This document shows positions 1-9,827 of a stretch of DNA of 64,000 nt, one piece after another (within the stretch, counting starts at the first letter, position 1; each line of letters starts with the position of its first letter). The notes under the pieces were generated by a model, which made no database searches, was not told where the DNA came from, and was given only the letters and a program-made list of their open reading frames with translations. The translations under genes were made by a program, and so were the position numbers. The DNA comes from Orychophragmus violaceus (Eukaryota; Streptophyta; Magnoliopsida; Brassicales; Brassicaceae): positions 63,081,728 to 63,145,727 of the forward strand of contig CM058236.1 of the NCBI GenBank assembly GCA_030180135.1. The letters run 5' to 3'.

Positions 1-2
1 TT

Positions 3-1124
3 TATGGATTGAAGCAAGCATCGAGGAGCTGGAATCTTCGTTTTGATGAAGCGATCAAGCAATTTGACTTCATCAGAAACGAAGAAGAACAATGCGTGTA
101 TAAGAAAACTAGTGGGAGCAAGATAGTATTTCTTATTCTGTATGTCGATGACATACTGCTTCTCAGAAACGACGTACCAATGCTGAAGTCGGTAAAGGAC
201 TGGCTTGGAAGTTGTTTTTCCATGAAAGACATGGGTGAAGCCGCATACGTTCTTGGAATCCGGATCTACCGGGATAGATCTAAAAGGCTGATAGGCTTGT
301 GTCAAGATTCATACATTGACAAAGTCCTGCATAGATTCAGCATGGCAGATTCCAAGAAAGGCTTCACGCCAATGGTACATGGCACAACGCTAAGCAAGAA
401 GCAGAGCCCTACGACGGCTGCTGAGCTTGAGCGCATGAAGAATATTCCTTATGCATCTGCAATAGGATCTATCATGTATGCCATGATCTGTACTCGTCCT
501 GATGTTGCTTATGCATTGAGCATGACGAGTAGATACCAGTCAAATCCAGGTGAAAGCCACTGGATTGCCGTCAAGAATATCCTGAAGTATCTAAGACATA
601 CTAAGGATAAGTTCTTGGTGTACGGCGGAAGTAATGTGCTAGAAGTCAGTGGATTCACAGACGCAAGTTTCCAGACAGACCAAGATGATTTCCGGTCACA
701 GTCCGGTTATATCTTTTGTCTGAATGGCGGTGCAATCAGTTGGAGAAGCTCCAAGCAAGACACCGTTGCTGATTCCACTACAGAAGCTGAATATATCGCC
801 GCTTCAGAAGCAGCGAAGGAAGCTGTTTGGATACGAAAGTTCATTATTGAACTAGGTGTGATACCAAATGCGGGTGAGCCTCTGGCACTATTTTGTGATA
901 ACAATGGTGCTATTGCTCAGGCAAAGGAACCAAGATCACACCAGAAATCCAAGCATGTACTAAGAAGATTTCACTTGATACGTGACATCATTAATAGAAA
1001 GGAAGTCAAGATCAGCCGAGTTCAGACAGATGATAACGTCGCTGATCCATTGACAAAGCCACTCCCAAGGCCTAAGCTCGAGTATCTGACTGAAGCTGTA
1101 GGCATTAGAGACATTGAAATGTAA
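3..1124 (+). CDS. Copia pol C-terminus (reverse transcriptase end plus RNase H), partial
   Basis: The reading frame is open from the window edge, beginning in the Y-G-L-K-Q-A-S-R motif of copia reverse transcriptase, and ends at a TAA at 1122-1124. The YVDD catalytic box lies near position 140. The next residues read LLLRND where Copia-A has LLLGND, so a Gly-to-Arg change sits just after the active site. RNase H follows, with TDASF and TEAEYIA motifs for copying and degrading template RNA, and ends in the usual copia tail (DNVADPLTKPLPR). No stop or frameshift interrupts the visible part. The 5' part of gag-pol is outside the window, so autonomy cannot be judged. Confidence 0.9.
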   Translation, partial: YGLKQASRSWNLRFDEAIKQFDFIRNEEEQCVYKKTSGSKIVFLILYVDDILLLRNDVPMLKSVKDWLGSCFSMKDMGEAAYVLGIRIYRDRSKRLIGLCQDSYIDKVLHRFSMADSKKGFTPMVHGTTLSKKQSPTTAAELERMKNIPYASAIGSIMYAMICTRPDVAYALSMTSRYQSNPGESHWIAVKNILKYLRHTKDKFLVYGGSNVLEVSGFTDASFQTDQDDFRSQSGYIFCLNGGAISWRSSKQDTVADSTTEAEYIAASEAAKEAVWIRKFIIELGVIPNAGEPLALFCDNNGAIAQAKEPRSHQKSKHVLRRFHLIRDIINRKEVKISRVQTDDNVADPLTKPLPRPKLEYLTEAVGIRDIEM

Positions 1125-1575
1125 TCTAAATTTGAGTGGGAGTATGAGGGCTTTATTTAGTTATTGATATGTTCTTGTAAAACATTTTATGATGTTTAAT
1201 GAAATTATTATTTCAAGATTATTTTAACTGTGATGAAATAATCGTTCCAAAATGATATAAACCATTTTATAGGTCATCGAAGTAAGTGACTTGATCTTGA
1301 GTTATCGAAGTCATTTAGCTTGATAATGAGACCCTATATTTGATAGATGGCTTATATCATCCTGTCCCTAGTCGAAGGTTGTTGAAATTGGAACACCAAC
1401 AACCGCGTGAGACTAGATTGGTATGTGACTTATGACAAAGTCTCAGGATGTCATAGATGCACGGCATCAAAGTCAGTACATAGGTGTATGTTGGGGTACA
1501 TACGACCGGACAAGACCCGCTTATAAGAACTCTTCAGGATATTTATATCTGTGTCATAAGAGATTCTTACTACGA

Positions 1576-1818
1576 CTATAGAGTATAGTCCTTAGACCTG
1601 AGTTCGCATGCATGTGACTGCACATCAACTGATGCGCTTTGATCATTGTCTAACGCTGTCGTTAAGCGATAGTTATAAGGACCTTGTTTGGGTGTATTAT
1701 GAAATGAGTAGTTTACAGTGATGGAACAAGACGGGATTTGTCCCTCCAATATAAATGGAGTGAATATCTCTAGGCCAATCGGAGATTTGAATACTGGAAA
1801 ATGCATGGCCATGCTCAA
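1576..1818 (-). CDS. Conserved 80-residue antisense ORF in Copia-E 3' region, function unknown
   Basis: An 80-codon open frame lies antisense to the element between pol and the 3' LTR. The same frame, with the same start and stop, occurs at 52276-52518 (Copia-A) and 43883-44125 (Copia-B). I recognise no domain. The surrounding 850 bp is also conserved between the copies, so the frame may persist because the DNA is constrained for another reason, and a coding role is only a possibility. Confidence 0.25.
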   Translation of the reverse strand: MSMAMHFPVFKSPIGLEIFTPFILEGQIPSCSITVNYSFHNTPKQGPYNYRLTTALDNDQSASVDVQSHACELRSKDYTL

Positions 1819-1975
1819 ACGGACTGTCCCGAGTCGTTTGGATTGTCAGTATCATATCAGAGTCCGATGAACATGATTAGGCTTTATAAGGATGACACTC
1901 ATCTTGCCTTATGACTAATCGAGATATTGAGACAAAAGGATTATGAATACAGAGATTCCAGTACAAGTGAGAGAT

Positions 1976-2610
1976 TGTTGGAATTATGTCCAGTAATCTC
2001 TGTACTGTCTCTAGAAAGTAAGAGTATGTCAATGATCAGACATAAGTCATATAATACTGGGGGTCATGATGGCTTGCTAGAGTCCGCTCATGATCTATAA
2101 GTCTTGAACTTATTGCCTTTATTATATGATCCCATATGGGTCACACGCCTAAGCTAACAGGAAACTATGAAGGAACGGTTCAGCAGAGGTACGGTAAAAG
2201 TGCTAGGCATTTACTGTACTTAGAGAGATTAAAGGGCCTGATTAAATCTAAGGGATTTAATCAGACTGAGATTTGGGCCCAAAAGCCCATGAGAACTAGA
2301 AGGGGTTTTAATGAATAAAACTTGACCTAGCTCTCTAATTTTCTCAGCCTTCTGCGCCTCTCTCTCTCTTCTTCTGCGCCTCCCACCTCCTTGGTCTAGC
2401 AGCCAACTTCCTGAAGTGTGCGTGTGTGAACCTTTGGAGGAGCTGTCTCTTGGCGGTTCTGCTGATCTCTGACTCATACCTCTCCATTCCGCTGCATAAC
2501 AAGGTATTAGGTGAGATCTTTTATGATTCAGCAAGAGAACCTAGATCCAAGCATGTTTAGTAGGATCAATCAATGAGAAATTGAATCAGGATAAACTAAA
2601 CAATCCTTCA
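1976..2610 (+). repeat. Copia-E 3' LTR (635 bp)
   Basis: The LTR begins TGTTGGAATT directly after a purine-rich tract (GTGAGAGAT) and ends AATCCTTCA. It is the same length as both Copia-A LTRs and aligns along its whole length. It contains the 27-nt palindrome at 2238-2264 and the splice-donor-like AACAAG/GTATTAG near its 3' end. Confidence 0.92.
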
Positions 2611-2689
2611 GGTGTGAGTTATGTGAGGTCATCTACACCAAGGTTGATTTCGTTTCAGCTATGTGTTGAGTCATGGAAGAATATGACAA

Positions 2690-3935
2690 TGGGAAGCCTA
2701 TCGTTGGATTGCGAAACCAGATGAAATTCAACCTACCTGATCTTGAATAGATCTATGGACTTTATGGCCGCGTTTGAAAAGATGAAGGCTGAGGACAAGC
2801 TATATAATGATCACTTTCAAGAAAAATTGGGTTCACAGAAGGTGAAGAGGATTGGAACGCTTGTCCAAGAAGATTGAGAAGATATAGACATGTCACCTAG
2901 CTTCCTTGGCATCTTTTATGATCCTACTCTTGTCCTTTCTTCATCTAAGGTGTCATAAAATTTATAATGAGATGGTAATAATTCAAAGGAAACTCACATC
3001 ATTGAGCTTTGATCCTGATGAAGAGTTGCCGAAGAAAGCTGCGAGTGTGATTTCTAAATTAGATAAGTTTTGGGATCCATTCAAGGAAAAAAACGGAGAT
3101 AGGCCTGATGTTGATATTGGCTATTGTGTTTGACCCGATGAACAAAATGAATTTTTCTCATCTTTATTTTTACAAGTTATATGGGAAAGATAGTTTGATT
3201 GCTAAATAGATATATGAACCAGTCATAGATCTTTTGAAGAAGTTGTTTCATGAGTATAGTTCTAGTAAAAGTTCTATGAATAGAACTACAAGTGATGCAT
3301 CAAGTACTTCTTCTCAAGCACAAGAGTTAGGTAGACTAAACATGGTTAGGCGTGGTCGTTTGGCGTGCTTAGGTAGAGGGAGGCTCACGGCAAATTTCAA
3401 AGGAAAATTGTCTGCAACGGGTAGGAATCAAACCTGGTACCATGTGGTTGTTTACTTACTCACTTAAACACTAAACTATACAAAAATTTTGTAAATTAAG
3501 GGCCCTAAAAACCTTATGTCTATTAGGGGCCTGGGGAAAAATTCCTTTTCAATACATGTTAAGCACGGCCCTTTAGGTTGTGAAAAATGAATTTGGTTTA
3601 CAAAAAGATGGTATTATAAACAGGACATCAAGAATCAACTAGTGAGCAAAAGTTGTATTTGACAGAAAATATATATCGAGACTAATGGTTTTTCGAGAAA
3701 CTGAATATGATGTTTTTTCATGGTGGAAGGTTAATACTCCAAAGTATCTTGTTCTATCACAAGTGGTTAGGGATGTATATTCACTTCAAATTTCGTTGGT
3801 TGCATCTGAATATGTGTTTAACACAAATGGTCGCATTTTAGAGCCGAGTAGAAATAGTTTGATATACTACACCAATGAAGTATTGATGTGTGTTTAACAA
3901 TGGTTGAAGTGTGAGATTCGAATGCGTAATAAAGG
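2690..3935 (+). pseudogene. hAT-superfamily transposase remnant
   Basis: Fragments in shifting plus-strand frames read as a plant hAT (RICESLEEPER/Ac-like) transposase. Around 2760-3130 there are segments resembling the middle of the catalytic fold (KMKAEDKLYNDHF; DEELPKKAASVISKLDKFWD). At 3120-3330 comes an FDP-x-NK motif followed by YGKDS. At 3685-3895 the C-terminal dimerisation domain is clear (DVFSWWK, YLVLSQVVRDV, SLVASEYVFNTNGR). Several stops (for example near 2748 and 3206) and frame changes show it is dead. The DNA-binding N-terminus and terminal inverted repeats were not located. The identification rests on the dimerisation domain. Confidence 0.8.
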
Positions 3936-4957
3936 TTCTGTTACCATTGAATAATTTCTCTTGGAAAATTAGATGATACTCAAAGAAGTAAGTCTAACTA
4001 TCTAAGTATTTTTCCTTTCTTTTTAATAACTTATAAGTTTTTGTTAAAAGTTCCAACATTCTATTTATCATTTTCAAAAGCAGATAATAGAGACAATTTA
4101 GAGACGATGAGTGAGGAGTTAAAGATGAAATCATGAAAGAATGAATAAGTTTAGAAGACTTGTTCTAAGTGCATTTTCTTTGTCTATGGAACTTTTTTTA
4201 TGTATTTCATGTTTTTTTTCAATTATTCAACAACTTATATTTTCTCAAGTTTAGGACGATCTTTTATTTCTTATTTTGATGTCAATGTTTTGTAAAACTA
4301 AAGATTTTATGTTCGAATATTATGAACTAATTCATGTATTTTTTCACTATTCGAATAAAAAATGATATCGGTACCCGAATATCCAAATAGTTTGAGAGTT
4401 GAATTTTATCGAATATTCTACGGTTTCTTAAGTTTTAGATTCAAACCGACCCAAAATCAAGAAAAACCGAACTCAATTTAAAGTGACACCTCTATAGATA
4501 CTCACTAAATCCTAAACTTCTATACCTGACACATTTGGATCCGATAGGTTCCTATTCGAATATGAACCAAAGATTCGAATGTCTATGGGTAAATGCACTG
4601 ATCAATTATGCGTGGGAAATTGAGAGGTTACTGATGTTAACAATAATTCAACAAAAGAAACAAATCATTATGTTGATGTTGCTTAACAACGTTTTAGGCA
4701 ATGTATACAACATTATTAGAACTATTTTTGTCTTTTTCTTATTGATGTGATTTACTTTTGTTTGTTTAGGAAATAGTAATTGAAAAGATTGTCTATAAGC
4801 AACGATATTTTGATACCGTCAATTAAATTATCCACATATAGATAATCAAATACGTGATGCACACAGTGACCGACAGTTTTTTTTAAAGAAAAATGACAAA
4901 ACTTATTTACATGATGTACTTTTGTTTGCTTACAGTGATAGTAACTGAAAACATTAT
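3936..4957. other. AT-rich spacer with a partial tandem duplication, no gene seen
   Basis: No convincing coding sequence is present. A block at about 4751-4807 is repeated at 4916-4957 and continues at 5774 on the far side of the Cassandra element, so Cassandra landed in the second copy of an older tandem duplication. The block at 4812-4852 recurs nearly unchanged at 8032-8072. Confidence 0.5.
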
Positions 4958-5305
4958 TGTAACATCCCGGTTTGTGGTATATGTGGAAAGACTTAAATGA
5001 ATTAATTTGATTATTTATGTTATCAAGGGCATTTACTTTTTCCGGTCACTTGCCTAAAAGAACTCCAGAGTTAAGCATGCTTGGACTGGAGTAGTCCCAA
5101 GATGGGTGACCTTCCGGGAAGTGATTCGTGCTAGCATGTGTGTGAGGACAAAACACATAGGAAAAGGTCAGTGATGATTGTAGGGTCAGTAAATTAATCG
5201 ATTGGGCCTACGAAAAATAACGCACCGACCGCCGGACAGGGGTGGGGCCCACGAGCCCGGAAGAGGGATGGATGACTCACCGGTAGGGGCGGACGGGGAG
5301 TTACA
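4958..5305 (+). repeat. Cassandra 5' LTR
   Basis: A 348-bp LTR with TGTAAC...GTTACA ends, followed by a short spacer and the Met-tRNA-type primer site at 5309-5321. It carries the 5S-like domain at about 5037-5138. Confidence 0.93.
5037..5138 (+). ncRNA. 5S rRNA-derived domain in Cassandra 5' LTR
   Basis: The stretch resembles the inner two thirds of plant 5S rRNA. It contains the A-box-like AGTTAAGCATGCTTGG and the C-box-like GATGGGTGACCTTCCGGG in the right order and spacing. In 5S genes these boxes bind TFIIIA and recruit RNA polymerase III. The domain is in the same orientation as the element. Whether it still drives Pol III transcription is not shown. Confidence 0.85.
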
Positions 5306-5421
5306 AAGTGGTATCAGAGCCGAATCCGAGGATACGTGTGAAGTCAGTGAGGGCTCACACCATCAAAGATAACGATCCTGGTGCGCAACGAGGGCGTTGT
5401 GCTCTGTGAGAGTGGGTGGAT

Positions 5422-5768
5422 TGTAACATCCCGGTTTGTGATATATGTGGAAAGGCTTAAATGAATTAATTTGGTTACCTATGTCATCAAGTACACTTAC
5501 TTTTTCCGGTCACTTGCCTGAAAGAACTCCAGAGTTAAGCGTGCTTGGGCTGGAGTAGTCCCAAGATGGGTGACCTTCGGGAAGTGACTCGTGGTAGCAT
5601 GTGTGTGAGGACAAAACACATGGGAAAAGGTCAGGGATGATTGTAGGGTCAGTAAATTAATCGGTTGGACCTACGAAAAATAATGCACCGACCGTCGGAC
5701 AGGGGTGGGGCCCACGAGCCCGGAAGAGGGATGGGTGACTCACCGGTAGGGGCGGACGGGGCGTTACA
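5422..5768 (+). repeat. Cassandra 3' LTR
   Basis: A 347-bp copy of the first LTR. It ends GTTACA and is followed by the ATTAT target duplication. Confidence 0.93.
5501..5601 (+). ncRNA. 5S rRNA-derived domain in Cassandra 3' LTR
   Basis: This copy keeps an A-box (AGTTAAGCGTGCTTGG) closer to the plant 5S gene than the 5' LTR copy. It has lost one base in the C-box (ACCTTCGGG). Confidence 0.82.
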
Positions 5769-5866
5769 ATTATGTCTATAAGCAATGATAGTAAGATCTT
5801 TCCGCAACTCTCAGACGTATATTTCGTTTGTCATAAGGACGATGACAGATCTTGTTTAGTGTGTTC

Positions 5867-6184
5867 GGTCCTGTTCGTTTCGCAGAGTGACAGCGACTCG
5901 AAACATGTTGGTTTGACAGTCGCTGTTACAGCGACATCGACAGCGACAGCGACAGCGACAGCGACAACGACAGTGACTCAATCATGTTCGTTTGATAGTT
6001 GCTGGCGACAACGACTGTCGCAGCAATTCCAAATCAGCGATTGGCGACTAAAAATCTGGTCGCTGATTTTAATAGCGATTGTATAGCGATTTTAAAAACA
6101 AAATTAGCGACAGTCGCATCGACTCTAAAACGAACAACATAGCGATTGTCTCTGGTCGTTAGCGACTGCGAAATGAACAGGGCC
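5867..6184. mobile_element. MITE-like element with ~18-bp terminal inverted repeats and (GACAGC)n core
   Basis: The ends GGTCCTGTTCGTTTCGCAG and, on the other strand, GGCCCTGTTCATTTCGCAG form an imperfect terminal inverted repeat. The interior has many CAGTCGCT/AGCGACTG motifs in both orientations and a short GACAGC microsatellite at about 5940-5975. No clear target duplication was found, so the superfamily (hAT-like is my guess) is open. The open frame crossing it (5772-6086) is low-complexity and not a gene. Confidence 0.6.
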
Positions 6185-6486
6185 TTTATAGCGACGGTGA
6201 TTTGATTTTTGGAAAGGGATATATCTAGGTTTTTTGTCCTCTTTTCAGATATACCGATGCCGTTTCTATTCTAAAGTCTCCTAACTTTTTGTCCAAATTT
6301 TTTAAGTTGGTATTTTTTAGCACGACAGATTTAAGTCAAGCAATTCCTTTTCTTCTTTCCCCAAATTGTTCTTATTGGTAGCGATTCACGATCACCTTCC
6401 TTTAAAAGTTGTCTTCTTTTCTAGTTCTTGTCTAGGCAGTGTGGTTTGGTGGGTGCTTTAATTAACATGGTGGTTCTCTGCTTCTA

Positions 6487-7058
6487 GGCCTGGGCGTTTG
6501 GGTATCCGTTCGGATTCGGTTTGGGTATCCGTTCTGGTTCGGTTCGGGTATTTCGGGTTTTTGGGTTTTCGGGCATAGGCATATAAAAACCATTCGGGTA
6601 TTTTATAATTTCGGTTCGGGTTCGGTTCGGTTCCATTCGGATTCGGTTCGGGTCTGGGTACCCATAAAATCATAAAACAAAAATAAAAATTGGTTAATTT
6701 GTACAAAAAATTGTTAAAATGAAATAAATATAGCAATAAATTTCGTATATTTCATTTATTTTGGGTATTTTAGCTATTTTGATCTAAAACTAACCAATAT
6801 GTACGAGTTTGTAATTATAGTTTTAAATAATTATGTTATGTTAAGTCTAAATATAATTAATATTTTGGATATATAATTGTAGTTTGGATATTTCGGGTAT
6901 CCATTCGGTTCTCGGTTCGGGTCGGGTTCGGTTTCGGTTCTTCGGGTATAAAGGTTTAGGACCCATTCGGATATTTTATCGGTTCGGGTTCGGGTTCGGT
7001 TCTTCATTTTCGGTTCGGGTTCGGTTCGGTATTTCGATTTCGGGTTTTTTGCCCAACC
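6487..7058. repeat. TTCGGG-rich non-autonomous repeat with GCCTGGGC...GCCCAACC ends
   Basis: Two tracts of degenerate TTCGGGTTCGGT repeats (about 6510-6665 and 6890-7050) flank an AT-rich centre. The ends GGCCTGGGC and GCCCAACC are roughly inverted copies, a layout common in Brassicaceae hAT-like MITEs. No 8-bp target duplication was matched. Open frames here are repeat artefacts. Confidence 0.5.
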
Positions 7059-7198
7059 ATATCTGCTCCGATGAATTTGCCGGTCACCATCAACATTTTT
7101 CTATATTTTTTTTTCCTTGTTTATATTGCTAAACCGACTCTGGTTTAAATTTCTAATTAAAACGTTTTTTCTCATTTGTTTTTGTTTTATCTAGGTTT

Positions 7199-7931
7199 TT
7201 TTTTTTTGTTTTTTTTGACAACAAAGTAGAAATGTAGAACACTAGTTTCCTATCATCCATATCGGTGGTTCCGGCCCAATATGTGTGCTTGATGACTGCC
7301 TGAGTCTAGCACTTCGTGCTAGCCTATCTGCTGTCTGATTTTGCGTGCGGGATATGTGCTTGAGAGTAAAAGACGTAAAGGTCATCTTCCTCTTGTCGAT
7401 TTCTTCTGTGTAAGCTGAAAAGGCTGGCCAATTTTCTGCATCAGAGACGATCCTCACCACTTCTGAACAATCTGTTGCAAAGGTAATGTGTTTTTGATCG
7501 AAAAACTCCATGCATTCCATGGCCCAAATAAGTGCCTCAAATTCCGCATGAAGCGGCGAAAGACTATATCTGTTATTCCGAGCTCCCAGCTGAATATTTA
7601 CCCCTCCTTCATAGCAACTGTACCATCCATAGCTAGTAAACAAATCCCCCTCCTTCCATGATCCATCAACAAAACACCATTGGCCCTTATGTATTTCAGC
7701 ATGTATGGTAGAGTCTGGATTTCCCATATTCCTTTGTATACTATCTGTTGTGCCTGCATGGGCTCCTTCCCATGATAAGTATTCCGTTTCTACAAGCCGT
7801 AATGTCTCATTGGGATCACGATCGATATTATTATATACCATATCATTCCTGCTCTTCCAAATATACCATAGTATCCAAGGGAACTGTTCATTTGCATCCA
7901 ATGTTGGCATTCTCCAGATTAAATAGTCCAA
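7199..7931 (-). mobile_element. 5'-truncated LINE (non-LTR retrotransposon)
   Basis: The insert is flanked by a 12-bp direct repeat TTATCTAGGTTT at 7187-7198 and 7932-7943. On the minus strand it ends in a poly(A) tail, seen here as a T-rich run at 7199-7219, next to one repeat copy. Target duplication, A tail and 5' truncation are the signature of LINE integration by target-primed reverse transcription. Only the last 733 bp of the parent element was copied. Confidence 0.85.
7242..7931 (-). pseudogene. LINE C-terminal RNase H-like domain (partial)
   Basis: About 229 residues of open frame run to a stop at 7242. The N-terminal third (IPW-x-LWYIWKSRND type) matches the linker after the reverse transcriptase of plant LINEs. 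The rest is the plant RVT_3 RNase H-like domain. It has FVDGSW, AEFEALIWAM, ATDCSEVV and NQTADRLA, which carry the D-E-D-D acidic set. The frame has no internal stop, but the first methionine is accidental because the 5' end was lost on integration. It is a fragment and not a working gene. Confidence 0.82.
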
Positions 7932-7943
7932 TTATCTAGGTTT

Positions 7944-9770
7944 ATGTTTAAATTGTATGTTATGTTTTTTTTTTAAATGGAAAAAATCAATATAAAAAAG
8001 ATTTTTTTCTCAACAAAAAAACCGATAGTAAGATACCGTCAATCAAATTATCCACATATAGATAATCAAATAAGAAACATTACAAAACTTGAATCTAGAA
8101 ATTGTAAATTGTCTACAAGAAAAATAAATTAAAATTTGTTGACAAAAGCGAGTAATTCAGCAAACACAACAAATTAACAAAAATCAAAACATCGAACTCT
8201 ATGAGGCGAGCAAAAGACAAGATTCGTTTTGACAAGTCAACAAACTCTTGTCTCGACCCGCGAAGTATTAAGTCACCAAACGTTACGGCAACTACAATCG
8301 CACCACCAAATGCAACGTAAGAGGAACGCAGCGAAACTGTCGCGATGCGTGAATCTCACGCGCTCTGTCTAAACGTTGACTTTTTGTTTAAGCGTTGCTC
8401 TACCCCTTCATTTAATTCGCATTTCTTCGTTACAAGTTTCCATTAATTAAATCATTTAATTAGTTCTACTAATAGGTTTGGGGATTAGTAATCATTTTAA
8501 GGTATCGTAAAATAAAAATTCCTTTCATTCATTACGATGTCTGGCAAAATTGGTTACTGAAAGAGTTGAGATTAAATAGAGTAAAGCAATGTTTCAGCAA
8601 AAATAAATACTCCATAATGGTTCAATCGAAATAAATCAATAGTTGAGAAACTTTAGGCATCATCTCGCATACTTTTATGCAATGACTGAGTTGTTGGTTT
8701 AAATAAAAATGATATCTCTCATGTATATGATTTTTCGGTTAAAAACAGAAAGTTTAAGAAGAAAATATAAATTGTCATTTTGATAATTTAATGAAATTTG
8801 GCCAGCAAAAAAAAAGATACAAATAATCACAAACAATCAAATATTCTTTTTTTTTCATAGAAACTTGTAAAATAAAATGGAACAAGGATAAATTTATTAG
8901 ACGTTTTATATAATGGGATAAGAGGGGTAATAATGACTCCTATTCGGCAAAGAATGTTATTTTAAGATTTTGTTTTTGTTGTATAAAAATATAGTTTTTA
9001 TTTCTAATGTAAAACTTTGAGAAAAAATACAATTTAATTCCTAATGTTTCAATATATTCATTAGAGGAAAAAATATTTAATCCATTTATAAGGGATAAAA
9101 TATAATTTTTGATACTTTTCTTAGTATGTGTAATTTGAGAAAAAAACATAATAAAATGAATCTCTTTATAAAAATAGAAGAATATTTAAGATTAGAAGGC
9201 TAAAATTTAAGTTTATTTACTGTTATTTCAATTATGGCTGGTCATTGTGAATATTTTAAATGTTAAAACATAATTTTATAATTTTGAGAATTCGTCTGAT
9301 TGATCTCCGTTATATAGAACATAATGACGAAAGTAAAAGTATTACAAACTGTACTAAAATAATTATAAAAATGTTATTATTGTCATATATTTAAATTTGA
9401 CTAAATTGTGTTTTTTTAGAATCTGACTAAATTAGTTACTTAAGGTAGAATTCAGGTTCCTTTCTGTGAGCTTTCCGCAACATTAAAAGAAAACAGAAAA
9501 TAAATGGACCATTTCGTAAATCGTATAACAAAACGTAGGTGGCTAAAAAGAACTTGAAAACAAAACATATTTTATTCACATATTGCATAAAATATAGAAA
9601 ACTAATTAAATACGGGTCCACCATAAGCCAATCGTCAAATAGCCAAGCACCTTTTCGCCACGTAGCATAACAGTCACGTAAGCCCTTCCTCTACATTAGA
9701 CGATCCAAACGGAAAGTCTTATCTTACTTTTAAACCCACACATTTGACATAGCGAGAAACAGAGATTCAT
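7944..9770. other. AT-rich intergenic region
   Basis: No gene is supported. The first part holds a copy (8032-8072) of the block at 4812-4852. The only GC-richer part is about 8200-8400. The remaining open frames are short and low-complexity. The promoter of the translocator gene should lie in the last few hundred bases, but I see no convincing TATA box. Confidence 0.5.
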
Positions 9771-9790
9771 CTATCTTGCGCACATCTCTG

Positions 9791-9827
9791 CTTATCCTGC
9801 GCACCACCGCTTATCCTACGCACCACC
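9791..9827 (+). promoter_or_regulatory. Duplicated 18-19-bp motif in the translocator 5' UTR
   Basis: CTTATCCTGCGCACCACCG is followed at once by a near copy, CTTATCCTACGCACCACC, which abuts the ATG at 9828. It places a good start context (CACCATGG) on the start codon. A regulatory effect is possible but not shown. Confidence 0.55.

Larger units (their letters stand above)
1..2610 (+). mobile_element. Copia-E, 3' portion of a Ty1/copia LTR retrotransposon
   Basis: The window opens inside the reverse transcriptase of a Ty1/copia element. The order is the C-terminal half of pol (to 1124), about 850 bp of 3' noncoding DNA, then a complete 635-bp LTR (1976-2610). Nucleotide and protein sequence are nearly the same as Copia-A at 40743-41695 plus 51657-53310, so the two are members of one family. 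The 5' half lies outside the window. The flank after the LTR begins GGTGT, which would be the target duplication if the 5' end is found. Confidence 0.93.
4958..5768 (+). mobile_element. Cassandra TRIM retrotransposon, complete
   Basis: Two LTRs of 348 and 347 bp (4958-5305 and 5422-5768) begin TGTAACATCC and end GTTACA. A primer site TGGTATCAGAGCC (5309-5321) follows the first LTR. The second LTR is preceded by a purine tract (GAGAGTGGGTGGA). The internal part is only about 116 bp and has no coding capacity, as expected for a TRIM. Both LTRs contain a 5S rRNA-like domain, the hallmark of Cassandra. A 5-bp target duplication ATTAT occurs at 4953-4957 and 5769-5773. The LTRs differ at roughly 20 positions by eye, so the insertion is old relative to Copia-A and -B. 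Confidence 0.95.

Noticed and set aside
5037..5601. Two 5S rRNA genes in tandem
   Set aside because: The matches are partial, diverged and embedded in LTRs with primer site and target duplication. They are Cassandra domains and not 5S genes.
5772..6086. 104-codon frame with Thr-Ala-Thr repeats
   Set aside because: It is produced by the GACAGC microsatellite inside the MITE-like element.
6458..7132. Open frames of Phe/Gly/Arg repeats on both strands
   Set aside because: They come from the TTCGGG repeat tracts and not from a gene.
9436..9624. Short frames in the AT-rich DNA upstream of the translocator (also 8940-9149)
   Set aside because: Low complexity, no conserved features and lengths expected by chance.
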